A DNA stretch of 64,000 bases from contig JAMPKV010000004.1 of the NCBI GenBank assembly GCA_039962225.1, forward strand, positions 1-64,000, written 5' to 3'. How positions within the stretch are numbered: position 1 is the stretch's first letter; every line of letters begins with the position of its first letter. This DNA comes from Microcoleus sp. AS-A8 (lineage in GTDB: Bacteria > Cyanobacteriota > Cyanobacteriia > Cyanobacteriales > Coleofasciculaceae). Made by a program: the position numbers and the translations under genes. The notes beneath the pieces were generated by a model that had not been told where the DNA came from, did no database searches, and saw nothing but the letters and a program-made list of their open reading frames with translations. This document shows, one piece after another, positions 26,924-37,900 of this stretch.

Positions 26924-28237
26924 GTGGGTTTTAAAGTTGGTTTGCTAGGCGTCGGAACCGTTGGCACGGGAACAGCACAGATTTTGCTCAATCCAGAGGG
27001 GCGTCAGCCGTTGTTGGAAGAGATTGAGATTCATCGGGTGGGGGTGCGATCGCTCGATAAGCCGAGAGAGGTTAAACTACCACCAGAATTGATCACCACG
27101 GACTTAGAATCCATTGTGACTGACCCAGCCGTGGATATTGTCGTTGAAGTACTGGGCGGCTTAGAACCGGCGCGATCGCTCATTCTCAAAGCCATTGCCC
27201 AAGGCAAGCATGTTGTTACCGCCAACAAAGCTGTGATTTCCCGCTATGGGGCTGAAATTTTTACAGCAGCGCAAGAGGCAGGAGTCTACGTTCTTTTAGA
27301 AGCGGCGGTTGGAGGCGGTATCCCCGTGATTCAACCTCTCAAGCAGTCTTTAGGCGTCAATCGCATCCAGAGCGTGATTGGTATTGTCAACGGTACAACG
27401 AATTACATTTTGACTCGGATGCAAACTGAAGGGGGTGAATTTGCCGACATCCTCGCTGATGCCCAGAGTTTGGGTTATGCCGAGGCTGACCCCACCGCTG
27501 ATGTGGATGGCTTGGATGCAGCGGATAAGATTGCCATTCTCGCTTCTTTGGCCTTCGCTGGACGAATTAAACTCGAAGATGTCTACTGTGAAGGAATTCG
27601 CCAAATCAGTGCGGCGGATATTTCCTATGCCCAGAAACTGGGATTTGTGATTAAGTTGCTGGCGTTTGCCAAGCGAGAAGAATTAGCGGGAACGGTTATC
27701 CCAGAGGAGGAACTGCTTCAGGTACGAGTTCATCCAACATTACTCCCCAAAACGCATCCACTAGCCAGTATTAATGGAGTTTACAACGCAATTTTAGTAG
27801 AAGGCGATCCGATTGGGCAGGTGGTGTTTTCCGGGCCGGGTGCGGGTTCTGGGCCAACAGCGAGTGCTGTAGTGTCGGATATTTTGAATATTACCGCTGT
27901 TCTGAAAACAGCTGGAGAGTCTCACCGATTGCATCCTTTGTTGAGTTGTGCCCATCAACATTATTGTGCGATCGCGCCAATGTCGGAACTGGTTACCCGA
28001 TTTTATGCCCGTTTCCTGACTAAAGACTGTCCTGGCGTTATTGGCCACTTAGGAACCAGCTTTGGTAATCATAATGTGAGTTTGGAGTCAATTGTGCAGA
28101 CTGGATTTCGGGACGAGTTCGCGGAAATTGTCGTTGTCACTCACGATGTTCGTGAAGGAAATTTCCGCAAGGCTTTGGATGAAATTCGGACGTTAGAAGC
28201 TGTCGATAGCATTCCCAGCATTTTACGAGTGCTTTAG
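26924..28237 (+). CDS. hom: Homoserine dehydrogenase
   Basis: A 437-residue NAD(P)H-dependent enzyme converting aspartate semialdehyde to homoserine, upstream of threonine, isoleucine and methionine. The Rossmann motif GLLGVGTVGTGTAQIL is at residues 6-21, the catalytic region GIVNGTTNYILTRM and AEADPTADVDGLDAADK near 150-210, and a C-terminal ACT domain (FYARFLTKDCPGVIGHLG) from about 355. It starts with GTG at 26924; an upstream ATG is not available in frame. It shares a pathway with ilvA at 1538-3049 but not an operon. Confidence 0.96.
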   Translation: MGFKVGLLGVGTVGTGTAQILLNPEGRQPLLEEIEIHRVGVRSLDKPREVKLPPELITTDLESIVTDPAVDIVVEVLGGLEPARSLILKAIAQGKHVVTANKAVISRYGAEIFTAAQEAGVYVLLEAAVGGGIPVIQPLKQSLGVNRIQSVIGIVNGTTNYILTRMQTEGGEFADILADAQSLGYAEADPTADVDGLDAADKIAILASLAFAGRIKLEDVYCEGIRQISAADISYAQKLGFVIKLLAFAKREELAGTVIPEEELLQVRVHPTLLPKTHPLASINGVYNAILVEGDPIGQVVFSGPGAGSGPTASAVVSDILNITAVLKTAGESHRLHPLLSCAHQHYCAIAPMSELVTRFYARFLTKDCPGVIGHLGTSFGNHNVSLESIVQTGFRDEFAEIVVVTHDVREGNFRKALDEIRTLEAVDSIPSILRVL

Positions 28238-28547
28238 ATGTTGCATTTGCTTTTTTTAGAACCGCAAGTATTGCCTCTCTTTTCTTTGAATTTTTCAGAG
28301 AATTCTTCTTTTGCATCTTTGAGCATTCAACTTACCGAATGCACCTGAAGAAAAAGTAGTGAGGCGGGTTTAGCCTTGAATCTCAAACGCCTGTGGACAA
28401 GTAACAGTCGACTGTCTTGGCAGAAGCAGGAAGTAAACGCCAGAGAGGTTTAGCTAATGTTGAACAACTTTGGGTAAGTTTTACAGAACAGTCTGTAACA
28501 TTAGACCGTCACTCACTTAAACCCTGGCGCGAATTTTCCTATAAAGT
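28238..28547. other. Spacer, no gene
   Basis: 310 bases between hom and the GT2 gene on the same strand. The GAGGCGGGTTTAGCC segment near 28362 can pair weakly downstream, but no clear hairpin, riboswitch or repeat was recognised. It probably carries the GT2 promoter. Confidence 0.4.
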
Positions 28548-29579
28548 ATGAACCCTTCATTATTGTCTCAAAGCACTCAAGCCCCCAGAGATTCCGCCTT
28601 CAAGTCTCTCCCTGATGTATCCGTGGTCGTGCCAATTTACAATGAGGTGGAAAGTTTGCCTCACTTGATTGAGGCGATCGCATCCACACTTAGCCCCACA
28701 GAAATAAACTACGAACTCATCTGTGTGGATGATGGCTCTAAAGATGGCTCCGCTGAACTGCTTAAACAACTAGCCCTCACCCGTCCTCATTTACGTGCTG
28801 TCCTTCTGCGTCGCAATTACGGTCAAACCGCAGCCATGGCAGCCGGGTTTAAACATGCACGAGGTCGCACCATTGTTACCTTAGATGGTGACCTGCAAAA
28901 TGACCCCGCTGACATTCCCATGCTCATTGCCAAGCTAGACGAAGGCTATGACTTAGTCACCGGCTGGCGCAAAAATCGCCAGGATGCAGCCTTAACTCGA
29001 TTACTGCCGTCCAAAATTGCCAACTGGCTGATTCGACAAATTACTGGGGTACACGTTCATGACTACGGCTGTTCTCTCAAAGTCTACCGTGCAGAACTAA
29101 TCGCCGATATGAACCTCTACGGTGAGTTGCACCGATTCTTACCCGCCTTGGCGTTTATCGAAGGAGCCAGAATTACCGAGTTACCCGTGCGCCACCATGC
29201 CCGCCGTCACGGTAGTAGTAAATATGGATTAGGGCGTACATTCCGGGTTGTGCTGGATTTATTCACGATTTATTTTATGAAAAAATTCCTGACGCGACCC
29301 ATGCATGTTTTTGGGCTATTAGGAATTATTTCAACCGTGTTGGGAATAGGATTAGGCGTATATCTCACCATTCTCAAGTTGGGTTTTGGTGAAGACATCG
29401 GCAATCGACCGTTATTAATTTTGGCAGTCGTTTTGCTCTTAACCGGTATCCAACTGTTTTGTTTTGGTCTGTTGGGTGAGCTATTAATGCGAACTTATCA
29501 CGAATCTCAAGGAAGACCAATCTATCGGGTGAGGGAAGTGGTCGAGTCTAATGTTACAGAATATAAAGAGGGAGATTAA
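28548..29579 (+). CDS. Glycosyltransferase family 2 with C-terminal membrane helices
   Basis: A 343-residue GT2 of the polyprenyl-phosphate hexose synthase kind (DPM1/ArnC/CsbB-like). The GT-A domain has VVPIYNEVESLPHLIEAI, CVDDGSKDGSAELL, the DGDLQND metal motif, TGWRKNRQDA and HVHDYGCSLKVYR. Two membrane helices end the protein (PMHVFGLLGIISTVLGIGLGVYL and PLLILAVVLLLTGIQLFCFGLLGELL). It would load a sugar onto a lipid carrier at the cytoplasmic face. An MFS gene starts 32 bases after the stop and may be in the same operon. Confidence 0.94.
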   Translation: MNPSLLSQSTQAPRDSAFKSLPDVSVVVPIYNEVESLPHLIEAIASTLSPTEINYELICVDDGSKDGSAELLKQLALTRPHLRAVLLRRNYGQTAAMAAGFKHARGRTIVTLDGDLQNDPADIPMLIAKLDEGYDLVTGWRKNRQDAALTRLLPSKIANWLIRQITGVHVHDYGCSLKVYRAELIADMNLYGELHRFLPALAFIEGARITELPVRHHARRHGSSKYGLGRTFRVVLDLFTIYFMKKFLTRPMHVFGLLGIISTVLGIGLGVYLTILKLGFGEDIGNRPLLILAVVLLLTGIQLFCFGLLGELLMRTYHESQGRPIYRVREVVESNVTEYKEGD

Positions 29580-29611
29580 ACCCGCTTGACGTTTGCGGGA
29601 AAACCAGGTGT

Positions 29612-30874
29612 GTGAAAATTTTTAGTACCCTTGAACCGCAAGCCCGAAAAAACCTATTCTTTTTATTTGTTGCTGGTCTCCTGTTTTGGGCGAGTTTGGC
29701 TTGTTTACTGCCGACACTGCCCTTATATGTGGAAGATGTAGGTGGTACCAAGCAGCAAATTGGTGTGGTCATTGGTGCGTTTGCGATCGGGTTACTGCTG
29801 TTTCGTCCGTGGTTGGGCAAGTTATCGGATCGCCGCAGTCGCAAGCTAGTGCTGCTAATTGGTTATGTGGTAGTCGCCACCGCACCTTTAGGCTACTTAT
29901 TTGCCAAATCAATTCCTCTGTTGTTTTTGCTTCGGGTGTTTCACGGCATTAGTATTGCGGCTTATACCACCGGTAGCAGCGCTCTCGTCGTGGACTTGTC
30001 GCCAGTGGAAAAGCGAGGGGAGGTGATTGGCTACATGAGTTTAACCAATCCCATTGGGATGGCGATCGGCCCTGCGATGGGCACCTTTCTCCAAGCCAGA
30101 ATGGGCTACATGCCTTTGTTTCTGTTCTCATTCGCGATCGGATTGCTTGGTTTATTGGTGGCGTTCCAAGTTCAAGAACCTCGCCTGATTCACCCTTCTG
30201 GTGGGAAACTGAGCATGGATGCTCCGACTAACGCCTCGTCAGTGAAGCCTGATGACGATCAATTCTGGCAACTACTCGGCAGTCCTCGTCTGCGGATTCC
30301 TACCTTGGTTATGCTGCTGACCGGTTTAGTCTTTGGGGCACTCGCCACGTTTGTGGCGCTGTATATTCGAGAAGCCAAGATTGATTTTGATGCGGGATGG
30401 TTTTATACCGCCGCTGCCATATCCAGTTTTTGCAGTCGCTTTTTCACAGGACAGGCGAGCGATCGCTATGGTCGAGGATTATTTATCACAGTAAGTTTAG
30501 TCTTCTATAGCCTGTCGATGCTGATACTTTCCCAAGCACAGAGTCCAGTTTCCTTTTTGCTGGCGGGTTTTTTAGAGGGGGTGGCGAGTGGAACCTTGAT
30601 CCCCAGTATGATTGCCCTGATTTCTGACCGTTCTCATGCCCATGAACGCGGACGAGTTTTCTCCTTATGTCTGGGTGGGCTAGATATGGGGATTGCGATC
30701 GCAGGGCCAGTTCTGGGTACGTTTGCCCAACAGATAGGCTATCAAGGTATCTTTGCCCTCACCTGCGGTATAGCTCTCCTCGCTCTGCTTATTTTCATGA
30801 CCCAGAACAGTAAGGATTTACGCCATTCTCTCCGGTTTGCTACGGGGCGCGATCGGGATATTTACGCTTTATAG
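29612..30874 (+). CDS. MFS transporter
   Basis: A 420-residue major facilitator with about 12 hydrophobic segments. The signature RPWLGKLSDRRSRKLVLL (between helices 2 and 3) and the helix 4-5 stretch YTTGSSALVVDLSPVEKRGEVIGY are of the drug/sugar-efflux type, and the second half repeats the loop as SDRYGRGLF. The substrate is unknown. It starts with GTG at 29612, soon after the GT2 gene, which suggests cotranscription, though no pathway link can be inferred. Confidence 0.92.
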   Translation: MKIFSTLEPQARKNLFFLFVAGLLFWASLACLLPTLPLYVEDVGGTKQQIGVVIGAFAIGLLLFRPWLGKLSDRRSRKLVLLIGYVVVATAPLGYLFAKSIPLLFLLRVFHGISIAAYTTGSSALVVDLSPVEKRGEVIGYMSLTNPIGMAIGPAMGTFLQARMGYMPLFLFSFAIGLLGLLVAFQVQEPRLIHPSGGKLSMDAPTNASSVKPDDDQFWQLLGSPRLRIPTLVMLLTGLVFGALATFVALYIREAKIDFDAGWFYTAAAISSFCSRFFTGQASDRYGRGLFITVSLVFYSLSMLILSQAQSPVSFLLAGFLEGVASGTLIPSMIALISDRSHAHERGRVFSLCLGGLDMGIAIAGPVLGTFAQQIGYQGIFALTCGIALLALLIFMTQNSKDLRHSLRFATGRDRDIYAL

Positions 30875-31089
30875 CAAAAGGCAGAAGGTAGAAGGCAGAG
30901 GGGAGAAGGCTTTTATGTTTATTACTGGTATAGCAGTCGCCAAGGCAATTAGGACTCTCGCCAAATCGTGAAACCTTGACCCGTCAATATGCATCCCTTC
31001 TGTCCTCACTCTCATCTCCGGTCTGCCCTGTGCCTCCTCACTAAAGCTCCGGTGCCTTTTGCTATACTCAAATTTTGCCGTGAACGACT

Positions 31090-32802
31090 TCAACGCCAAC
31101 CGAACCAACGCAGGATAGGCACAAGGATGTAATAACTCACTCCCACCCAGAAGGCTAGGATAACTCCCCAGAGGCCAAAAAAAGCAATGGTATCGATGAA
31201 CTTATCAGAGTGAGAGAAGATATCAATCACAGAGGCCGCATTTAATACGTTTAACCAGACTAAACCCCCAAATAGGGTACCTGTACCCAAGGCTGCAACG
31301 AAGGCGTGAACGAGGTAATGGCTGGGTAATCCCAACCCTAAAACTAAAGGCACAACCCCAACCGCGGTCACCAATCCTAACAAGCGTTCTGGTAGTGCAA
31401 CAGTGCCACTGGCTTGCCAAATAAACCAAGTTATGGTAAAGCCGAAAATTCCCGTAATCCCAGATACGATAAAGCGTCGCTCTTGACCAAAGCCCCCCGC
31501 AAGGGTCAACCCCCAGGCAGTAGACCATCCTGCGATCGCAAACATCAACATTCCTCGCCATTCTGTAATTTGCAGTTGGGGAAAGAGAAGCCACTGTTGG
31601 GACGCCATCCAATTGGCTAAGTGATCATCTACGAGAGTTCCATGGATCAAAGCCAACCCAAGGGCAGCACCCGTAGTAGCACCCAGTCCTCCTAACACCA
31701 TCTCCAAGGTAGTGTCCAGACAGGCGAAAACGATGCCAGTGACCACACCAAACACAAAACGCACGAGGCTGATCGCGCCTTGACCGAATGCCCCAAGCAC
31801 ACTTTCCGCTACCGCCAGTGCCTGATCCAGGGTCGTGGTAATGATATCCGACAAGGGCACCGTGGGTCGTGAAGTGGGCGGCCTCCTCATGGGAGAACTC
31901 CAATCCAAACGCCGCTGAATCTCAGCCGCCGTAGCTGGGCGTTGTTGGGGGTCGAGGCGTACCATGTCATCGAGTAAGCCAGCCAGAGCAGGGGTTACGA
32001 CCGCTTGAGAGCGCCAGCGCAAATCTCCCGTCTCCGGGTCTTGCAAATCCTCCAATTCCTGACCCGTGAGCAACTGAATCATCGTCCGACCTAGGGCGTA
32101 GAAATCCGCCGTTGGCCCGACCGCTTCCCCTGTAATCTGCTCCGGTGGACTGTAGCCGGGAGAAACCAAACGTGTCGAAACCCTCTGAGAACCCAGCGAC
32201 ATCGAGCCGAATTGTTTCGCACCCCCAAAATCAATCGCCACTAACTGACCCGTTCCCTCGCGCAGCATCAAGTTTGAGGGTTTGATATCCCGATGAATAA
32301 TTCCAGAACGGTGCAACTCTCCTAAAATCTCCACAGATTGGTCAAGCCAATCCCGCACGACTTGCTCCGAACACCCCTGAGGATGGTCGTTGAAAACATC
32401 CTGCAATGTCTGACCGTTGATTTTTTCCATGACCAAGCAGGAGAGTAAGCGCTCTGGGGGATACCCCAGTCTCACCGTAAAGTAGCTATCTTGCTCAACC
32501 CTGGGGACACCCGGATGCTTCAGGCGTTGTAAAACCGATGCCTCTTGCTCAAATAGCTGTAATGCCTTGGGGGAAGTTTCCACCAAAACCTTCAACACCT
32601 GCTCCTTGTTGCGCCCCAGATCCCAGATGGTGTAGATGGCGGCAAAACCTCCCGTCCCCAACTTCTGGAGAGGAATATAGCGATTATTCAATAGCAGAGC
32701 CGCTCCACAGCCATTACAAAACTTATTCCCCCAAGGTTGCGGATAAGGGCGGGGACAATCGGGGTTAATGCAGTGAACCGCCTGGGCAACAGACTGATGC
32801 AC
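31090..32802 (-). CDS. Membrane Ser/Thr protein kinase with zinc ribbon
   Basis: A 570-residue Hanks-type kinase. The N-terminus has a four-cysteine zinc-ribbon-like motif (C11, C16, C29, C32: HCINPDCPRPYP then KFCNGCG), a common feature of one cyanobacterial kinase group. The kinase domain runs about 45-305 with LGTGGFAAIYTIWD, HRDIKPSNLML, IDFGGAKQFG and SPGYSPPEQITG. About six hydrophobic segments follow (for example FVFGVVTGIVFACLD and HGTLVDDHLANWM), so the C-terminal half is in the membrane. It is separated from the hybrid kinase gene by a 202-base spacer with tandem repeats. The target is unknown. Confidence 0.93.
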   Translation of the reverse strand: MHQSVAQAVHCINPDCPRPYPQPWGNKFCNGCGAALLLNNRYIPLQKLGTGGFAAIYTIWDLGRNKEQVLKVLVETSPKALQLFEQEASVLQRLKHPGVPRVEQDSYFTVRLGYPPERLLSCLVMEKINGQTLQDVFNDHPQGCSEQVVRDWLDQSVEILGELHRSGIIHRDIKPSNLMLREGTGQLVAIDFGGAKQFGSMSLGSQRVSTRLVSPGYSPPEQITGEAVGPTADFYALGRTMIQLLTGQELEDLQDPETGDLRWRSQAVVTPALAGLLDDMVRLDPQQRPATAAEIQRRLDWSSPMRRPPTSRPTVPLSDIITTTLDQALAVAESVLGAFGQGAISLVRFVFGVVTGIVFACLDTTLEMVLGGLGATTGAALGLALIHGTLVDDHLANWMASQQWLLFPQLQITEWRGMLMFAIAGWSTAWGLTLAGGFGQERRFIVSGITGIFGFTITWFIWQASGTVALPERLLGLVTAVGVVPLVLGLGLPSHYLVHAFVAALGTGTLFGGLVWLNVLNAASVIDIFSHSDKFIDTIAFFGLWGVILAFWVGVSYYILVPILRWFGWR

Positions 32803-32882
32803 AACGACCTAGATACACAGTGCCCCTCGATTCTACACAACAAGGAAGGGGGAATGAAGGTTATCGGTGTTTCTCCCATCCT

Positions 32883-32953
32883 CCCATCCTCACGCTTAGC
32901 TCCGGTCCCCCTCCTCCCACTCCCATCCTCACGCTTAGCTCCGGTCCCCCTCC
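32883..32953. repeat. Tandem repeat, 39-bp period
   Basis: The sequence CCCATCCTCACGCTTAGCTC and following CGGTCCCCCTCC occurs at 32883-32914 and again at 32922-32953, embedded in a C/T-rich tract. It lies in the spacer between two minus-strand kinase genes. Confidence 0.8.
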
Positions 32954-33004
32954 CATCCTCCCACTCCTTCCACCTCGCGGGTGGGAAACTTTCGCCGCCT
33001 TGCA

Positions 33005-34972
33005 CTAGTGAGTGCTGAGAACGGTTTGTAGATTTTTCAACAATTCATTTGAGGTGTAGGGTTTGGGCAAAAAAGTTTTGACGCAACTCCCAACGAATTC
33101 AACCATCTTATGGTTTGATACCAATCCGCTGACACCAATAATCTTGACCTGCGGATTAATTTTTTGTAACACCCGAATGGTTGTTGGCCCATCCATCGAC
33201 GGCATCATCATATCAATCAAAACTGCCCGGACTTCCTCCTTATGTTCCGTATACAGGGCGAGAGCTTCAATCCCATCACTCGCATCTAAAACTCTGTAGC
33301 CATTGGCTTCCAGCAAGGTTTTACTAACTTCACGAATAGATTTTTCGTCATCCACCAACAGAATTAATTCCCCATGTCCTGCCAGTAATTCATGAGGCTC
33401 GGCTTGAGTTCCATCGATTTCGCTGCTTTGTGTAACCGGGAAGTACACCTTAAACTCGGTTCCTGTTCCGACTTCGCTATAGACGTTCACAAAACCACCG
33501 TGGCTTTTGATAATGCCGATCGCGGTTGAAAGACCCAGTCCTGTTCCTTTACCCAGCTCTTTGGTAGTGAAAAAAGGCTCAAAAATTTTATCGATGATTT
33601 CTTTAGAAATACCACTTCCTGTATCCGATACCGTAATTACCACATAAGGCCCAACCTTAGCATCCAAATTGATGCGGGCATAGTTCTCATCAACCCATAA
33701 ATTTGTCGCCGCAATCTTCAAAATCCCCCCTTCCGACATGGCATCACGCGCATTAACGCAGAGGTTCATGAGTACCTGATGCAGTTGGGTCGCTTCTCCC
33801 CGAATCGTCCAAAGATTTTGCGCGGGTAAATCGGTGTGAATCTCAATTGCTCTGGAAAAGGTTTGTTTAACAATCTGCTCAATTTCTGAAATTAATTTCT
33901 CCACCTTTAATGTGCTGCGCCGACCTTCGAGTCCGCGTGAAAACAACAGGACTTGCTTCACCAAATCTGCCCCACGTCGAACATTGGTTTCCATGATGGA
34001 AAGCCACTCTAGGCTCTGCTCATCATGAAGTTTAGCTTCCAATAGTTGAACGGTCATCATAATCGGGGTCAGTGCATTGTTGAGGTCGTGGGCAATACCG
34101 CTGGCCAAGGTTCCCAGACTCTCCATGCGCTGAGCTCGGAGAAACTGCGCTTCGAGTTGTTTTTTCTCGGTAATGTCAGTGTTGACGGTGAGGATAGATT
34201 TGGGTAGCCCCTGTTCATCACAGACTAAAGTCCAGCGCGTCGTCACGACAATTTCCTTCCCTTGTTTGGTGACATGACGTAACTCACCCTGCCAAGAGCC
34301 ACACTCAGCCAGAAGTTGCGGTGGGTCTTCTATATCACATAAGGCTTCCCGATACAAGAGTTTCAGGGCATTTTTTCCGATCGCTTCTTCGGCTGTCCAA
34401 CCATACACCTGTTCCGCCCCTTTGTTCCAAAATAGAATTTGGTTATCCAAGTCTTGAACGAGAATCGCATCCGTGGTGATATCGAGCAAGGCGGCTTGTT
34501 CGCGGATTTTTTGTTCAGAGAGATGGCGTTGCTGGATTTCTTGTTCCAGACGCTGATTTTGTTCTTGGAGGGTTTTCGTCAGCTTACGTAGGCGTAACTG
34601 GAGCTGGACACGCGCTAAAACCTCTTCATGCTGAAGCGGTTTGGTAATGTAATCCACCGCACCCAGATTTAACCCTTTAACCTTATCCGTCGTCTCCGAT
34701 AGCGCCGTCATGAAAATCACAGGGATGTCCTTGGTGAGTTCATTGGCTTTCAAACGGCGGCAGGTTTCAAACCCGTCCATTTCTGGCATGAGTACATCCA
34801 ATAAAATGAGGTCGGGTGGGGCATATTCAGCCCGCTCAAGCGCACTTGCGCCATCTTCAGCAATCAAAACCTTAAACCCGGCAAGACCTAAGAAATCAAA
34901 CAGCATTTCTAAATTGGTGGGCGTGTCATCCACGATGAGAATGACACCTTGATTCGTTGGATCAGCACTCAT
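33005..34972 (-). CDS. Hybrid sensor kinase, REC-PAS-HisKA-HATPase-REC
   Basis: A 655-residue cytoplasmic phosphorelay protein. The N-terminal receiver (about 10-125) has the phospho-acceptor aspartate in DLILLDVLMPEMDGFE. A coiled coil (KTLQEQNQRLEQEIQQRHL) leads into a PAS domain (ITTDAILVQDLDNQILFWNKGAEQVYGW). The H-box is GTLASGIAHDLNNALTPI and the HATPase domain has NLCVNARDAM and SDTGSGI. A C-terminal receiver (about 530-655) has VLIDMMMPSMDG. The start at 34972 lies inside the last codons of the upstream 2022-residue kinase gene with an 11-base overlap, so the two are translated from one transcript and probably form one relay. Confidence 0.95.
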   Translation of the reverse strand: MSADPTNQGVILIVDDTPTNLEMLFDFLGLAGFKVLIAEDGASALERAEYAPPDLILLDVLMPEMDGFETCRRLKANELTKDIPVIFMTALSETTDKVKGLNLGAVDYITKPLQHEEVLARVQLQLRLRKLTKTLQEQNQRLEQEIQQRHLSEQKIREQAALLDITTDAILVQDLDNQILFWNKGAEQVYGWTAEEAIGKNALKLLYREALCDIEDPPQLLAECGSWQGELRHVTKQGKEIVVTTRWTLVCDEQGLPKSILTVNTDITEKKQLEAQFLRAQRMESLGTLASGIAHDLNNALTPIMMTVQLLEAKLHDEQSLEWLSIMETNVRRGADLVKQVLLFSRGLEGRRSTLKVEKLISEIEQIVKQTFSRAIEIHTDLPAQNLWTIRGEATQLHQVLMNLCVNARDAMSEGGILKIAATNLWVDENYARINLDAKVGPYVVITVSDTGSGISKEIIDKIFEPFFTTKELGKGTGLGLSTAIGIIKSHGGFVNVYSEVGTGTEFKVYFPVTQSSEIDGTQAEPHELLAGHGELILLVDDEKSIREVSKTLLEANGYRVLDASDGIEALALYTEHKEEVRAVLIDMMMPSMDGPTTIRVLQKINPQVKIIGVSGLVSNHKMVEFVGSCVKTFLPKPYTSNELLKNLQTVLSTH

Positions 34973-37900
34973 TTTGCCTCTTCATATTCTTTAATAATTC
35001 GAGGATTTGTTTTCCTTTAAAACTTTTGGCAAGTTGACGCAGATGGGTGGCTAACGGCAGCCATTGGGGGTCTAATGCCTCAAGCTGTGAGGCTTGTTCC
35101 ATAATGCCTCTAAGGTCACCCATCATGGCCAGATCGAATAAGATTTCCAGCTCCTGTGCTGGCAACGGGATGAATTCCGGGCCAGTAAGCTGCTTGTTGC
35201 CATTGAGCAGTTGCTCTTGACCCATGACGGCTGACTCCTGTAAGAGCGACACCTGCGTCGCTCCTACTCCTGACGTCTCATAAACCCATTCCAGCCCCAA
35301 GTAACCTCGTAATTTTTCTAAAAGATCTGCCTCTCGGACGGGTTTGGGGAGAAAATCATCACAACCGACTTCCCGACTTTGTTGGCGATCGAAGTCAAAC
35401 ACGCTAGCTGAGATGGCAATCACGACAACTCCCTCCAACTCCGGCAATAGCCGGATGCGACGGGTGGTTTCAAAGCCGTCCAGTACGGGCATGACTAAAT
35501 CCATAAATATTAAATCGGGCTTAAACTCACGCGCTTGGGCAAGACACTCTAAGCCATTCGGTACTTCTAGCACTTCAAACCCCAAAGGCTCTAGCAGATT
35601 GATCAGGACAGAGCGATTCGTCCACTTGTCATCTACCACCAGAACTTTCCGTTTGGAGCCTTTGAAGCCAATAATATGGCGTTCATCTACCTTGGCAATA
35701 TCCGCTCCTTGGTCAACTTCAGGCAAATCCAAATCCAACCAGAAAACGCTTCCTTCTCCTAGGGTACTCTTTACCTCCAGTGACGCACCCATCATCTCAA
35801 CGAATTGACGGCTGATTGCCAGTCCCAAGCCGGTTCCTTCGGTTTCGCGGCTGTGTTCGCCTACTTGCTGGAAGGGTAAAAAGATTTCTTCTAATTGATT
35901 GGGTGCAATGCCAATCCCTGTGTCTTCCACCTGAACTCGGAGTTTCCCCTGCTGATAGCCGACTTTGAACGTTACACGACCCTTTTGTGTAAACTTAACG
36001 GCATTACCGAGTAAGTTAATCAAAACTTGCCGCAGTCGTTTCTCATCGGCTCTAATGGCTTTGGGCAGTGGAGTCAAGGTTTCGTAAACCAACACAAGAC
36101 CCTTTTGTTCGGCACGAATTCGACAAATTTCCGCAATGCCTTCCAGAAATTCAGAGAGAGCAAAATCTTTCGGGTAAAGCTCCATTTTCCGGGCTTCGAT
36201 TTTAGAGAGGTCTAAAATATCGTTAATCAGCGTCAGCAGGTGTTCACCGCACTGATGAATAATCCCAATCCCATTTTTTTGCCGATCGCTTAATGTTTTG
36301 TCTTTTTTAAAGATTTGGGTGTAACCTAAAATGCCATTGAGCGGGGTACGGAGTTCGTGGCTCATGTTCGCGAGGAATTCGCTCTTGGCTCGGTTTGCTG
36401 CGTCGGCGGCTTGTTCGGCTCGTTGGCGTTCACGAATTTCCTGGTGCAGATGCAAGTTTTTATCTTGTAACTCTAGCGTTCGCTCTTTGACTTTTGTTTC
36501 CAGGGTTCGGCTGTAGTCCGCTAATTGCTCGTGAGATTGTTTCAGGTTAGTGTTAGCATCTTCTAAATCCTGATAGAGACGAGCATTTTCAATGGAGATG
36601 GCGGCTTGAGAGGATAACAATTGTAAAACTTCCAATCGCTCTGGCGTAAAGGCACCTGTCGTCAGATTATTTTCTAAATAAAGAATGCCAATGAGTTTTC
36701 CTTGGTAAACAATCGGTGTACATAAAATAGATTTAGGTTGATGCTGAACGATGTAGGAATCGGTGCTAAATAATCCTTCCTCAGTGGCATCGTTGAGTAC
36801 AACATATTCCTGTGTTCTAGCGACATAATTGATGACGGATAGAGGCAGTTGCTGACTGGTTTCTACAGGCATCGATTGCTCTACGGTTACCTCTTGTTGC
36901 TCCACTCTTCCTGAGGCTTCAATCAGTAACTGGTTGGCCTTTTCTAAAATCAAAAATCCTGTTTCTGCCCCCGCATTTTCGATGACAATTTGCATCAATT
37001 TGGTCAATAACTGACCGAGTACAATCTCGCCGGAAAGGGCTTGAGAGGCTTTGATAACAGTGGCTAAATCCAACATGCCAGAACTTCCTTGAGTTGTAGC
37101 ACTGATGGTTCGATTCACTTCTATATTGGTGTTTTTTGGGTTCGGTGTTCGGGAAAAAAGTTGAGGGTATTGAATTTCTAACTCTCTCCGTTTAAGTGTG
37201 GCTCCCCAGCTCACATAGGCGTAGTAAGATTGGGTGAGATAGTCAATCGCCATTTTTTCTCGATTTCGCGAGAAATAAAATTTGGCGGCGAGTTCACTTG
37301 CGAGTGCTTCTTCCTGGAGGAAGCCCTGTTTTCTTGCCCCAGCGATCGCGCGATCATAAAACTCCATGGCATCTAAAGGTTGCCCCAAAAAACGTGTCTT
37401 TTCCGCTTCTACTAAGTCATACTTATGTTGATAGTTGTCTGGAGCATGAAACGCCCATTTTTTCAGGGTTTCCTGATTCAGGCTAACTTGCAATAGAGCA
37501 GTTTTTTGGTCGCTTTCCGGAAGGCTGGCAGCCTGAGCGAGGAGTGCCAATGAATAATAGAAATTATGTTGACCATTAATCATCATTCCCAGCACGCCGC
37601 CTGTATGTTTTAATGCTGCTGAGGCATGGGCAACGGACTGAGCGTAATCTTGGGAAAAATAACAGAAAATTGCGTTAGCGAGATAACCTGCAAAAATACA
37701 CATATGATTATTGATGGCAATTAGACGTTGCAGGTTTTCCGCGTCAGTTACCATCTCGTTATGTAGACTGTATCGTTCCTCAGCTTTATCTAAGAGTTTT
37801 AATCCCAAGCGCCGCCATACATTCAGGTAGTCACTTTCTAAGGTTTGTTTCCGTTTCAGCAGACATTCAAAATATTGAGCCTGCTTTTGGGACACCACTT

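Noticed and set aside
35344-35808. 154-codon plus-strand frame inside the giant kinase gene
   Set aside because: Ser/Thr/Arg-rich shadow of the receiver region of the kinase; no independent signal.
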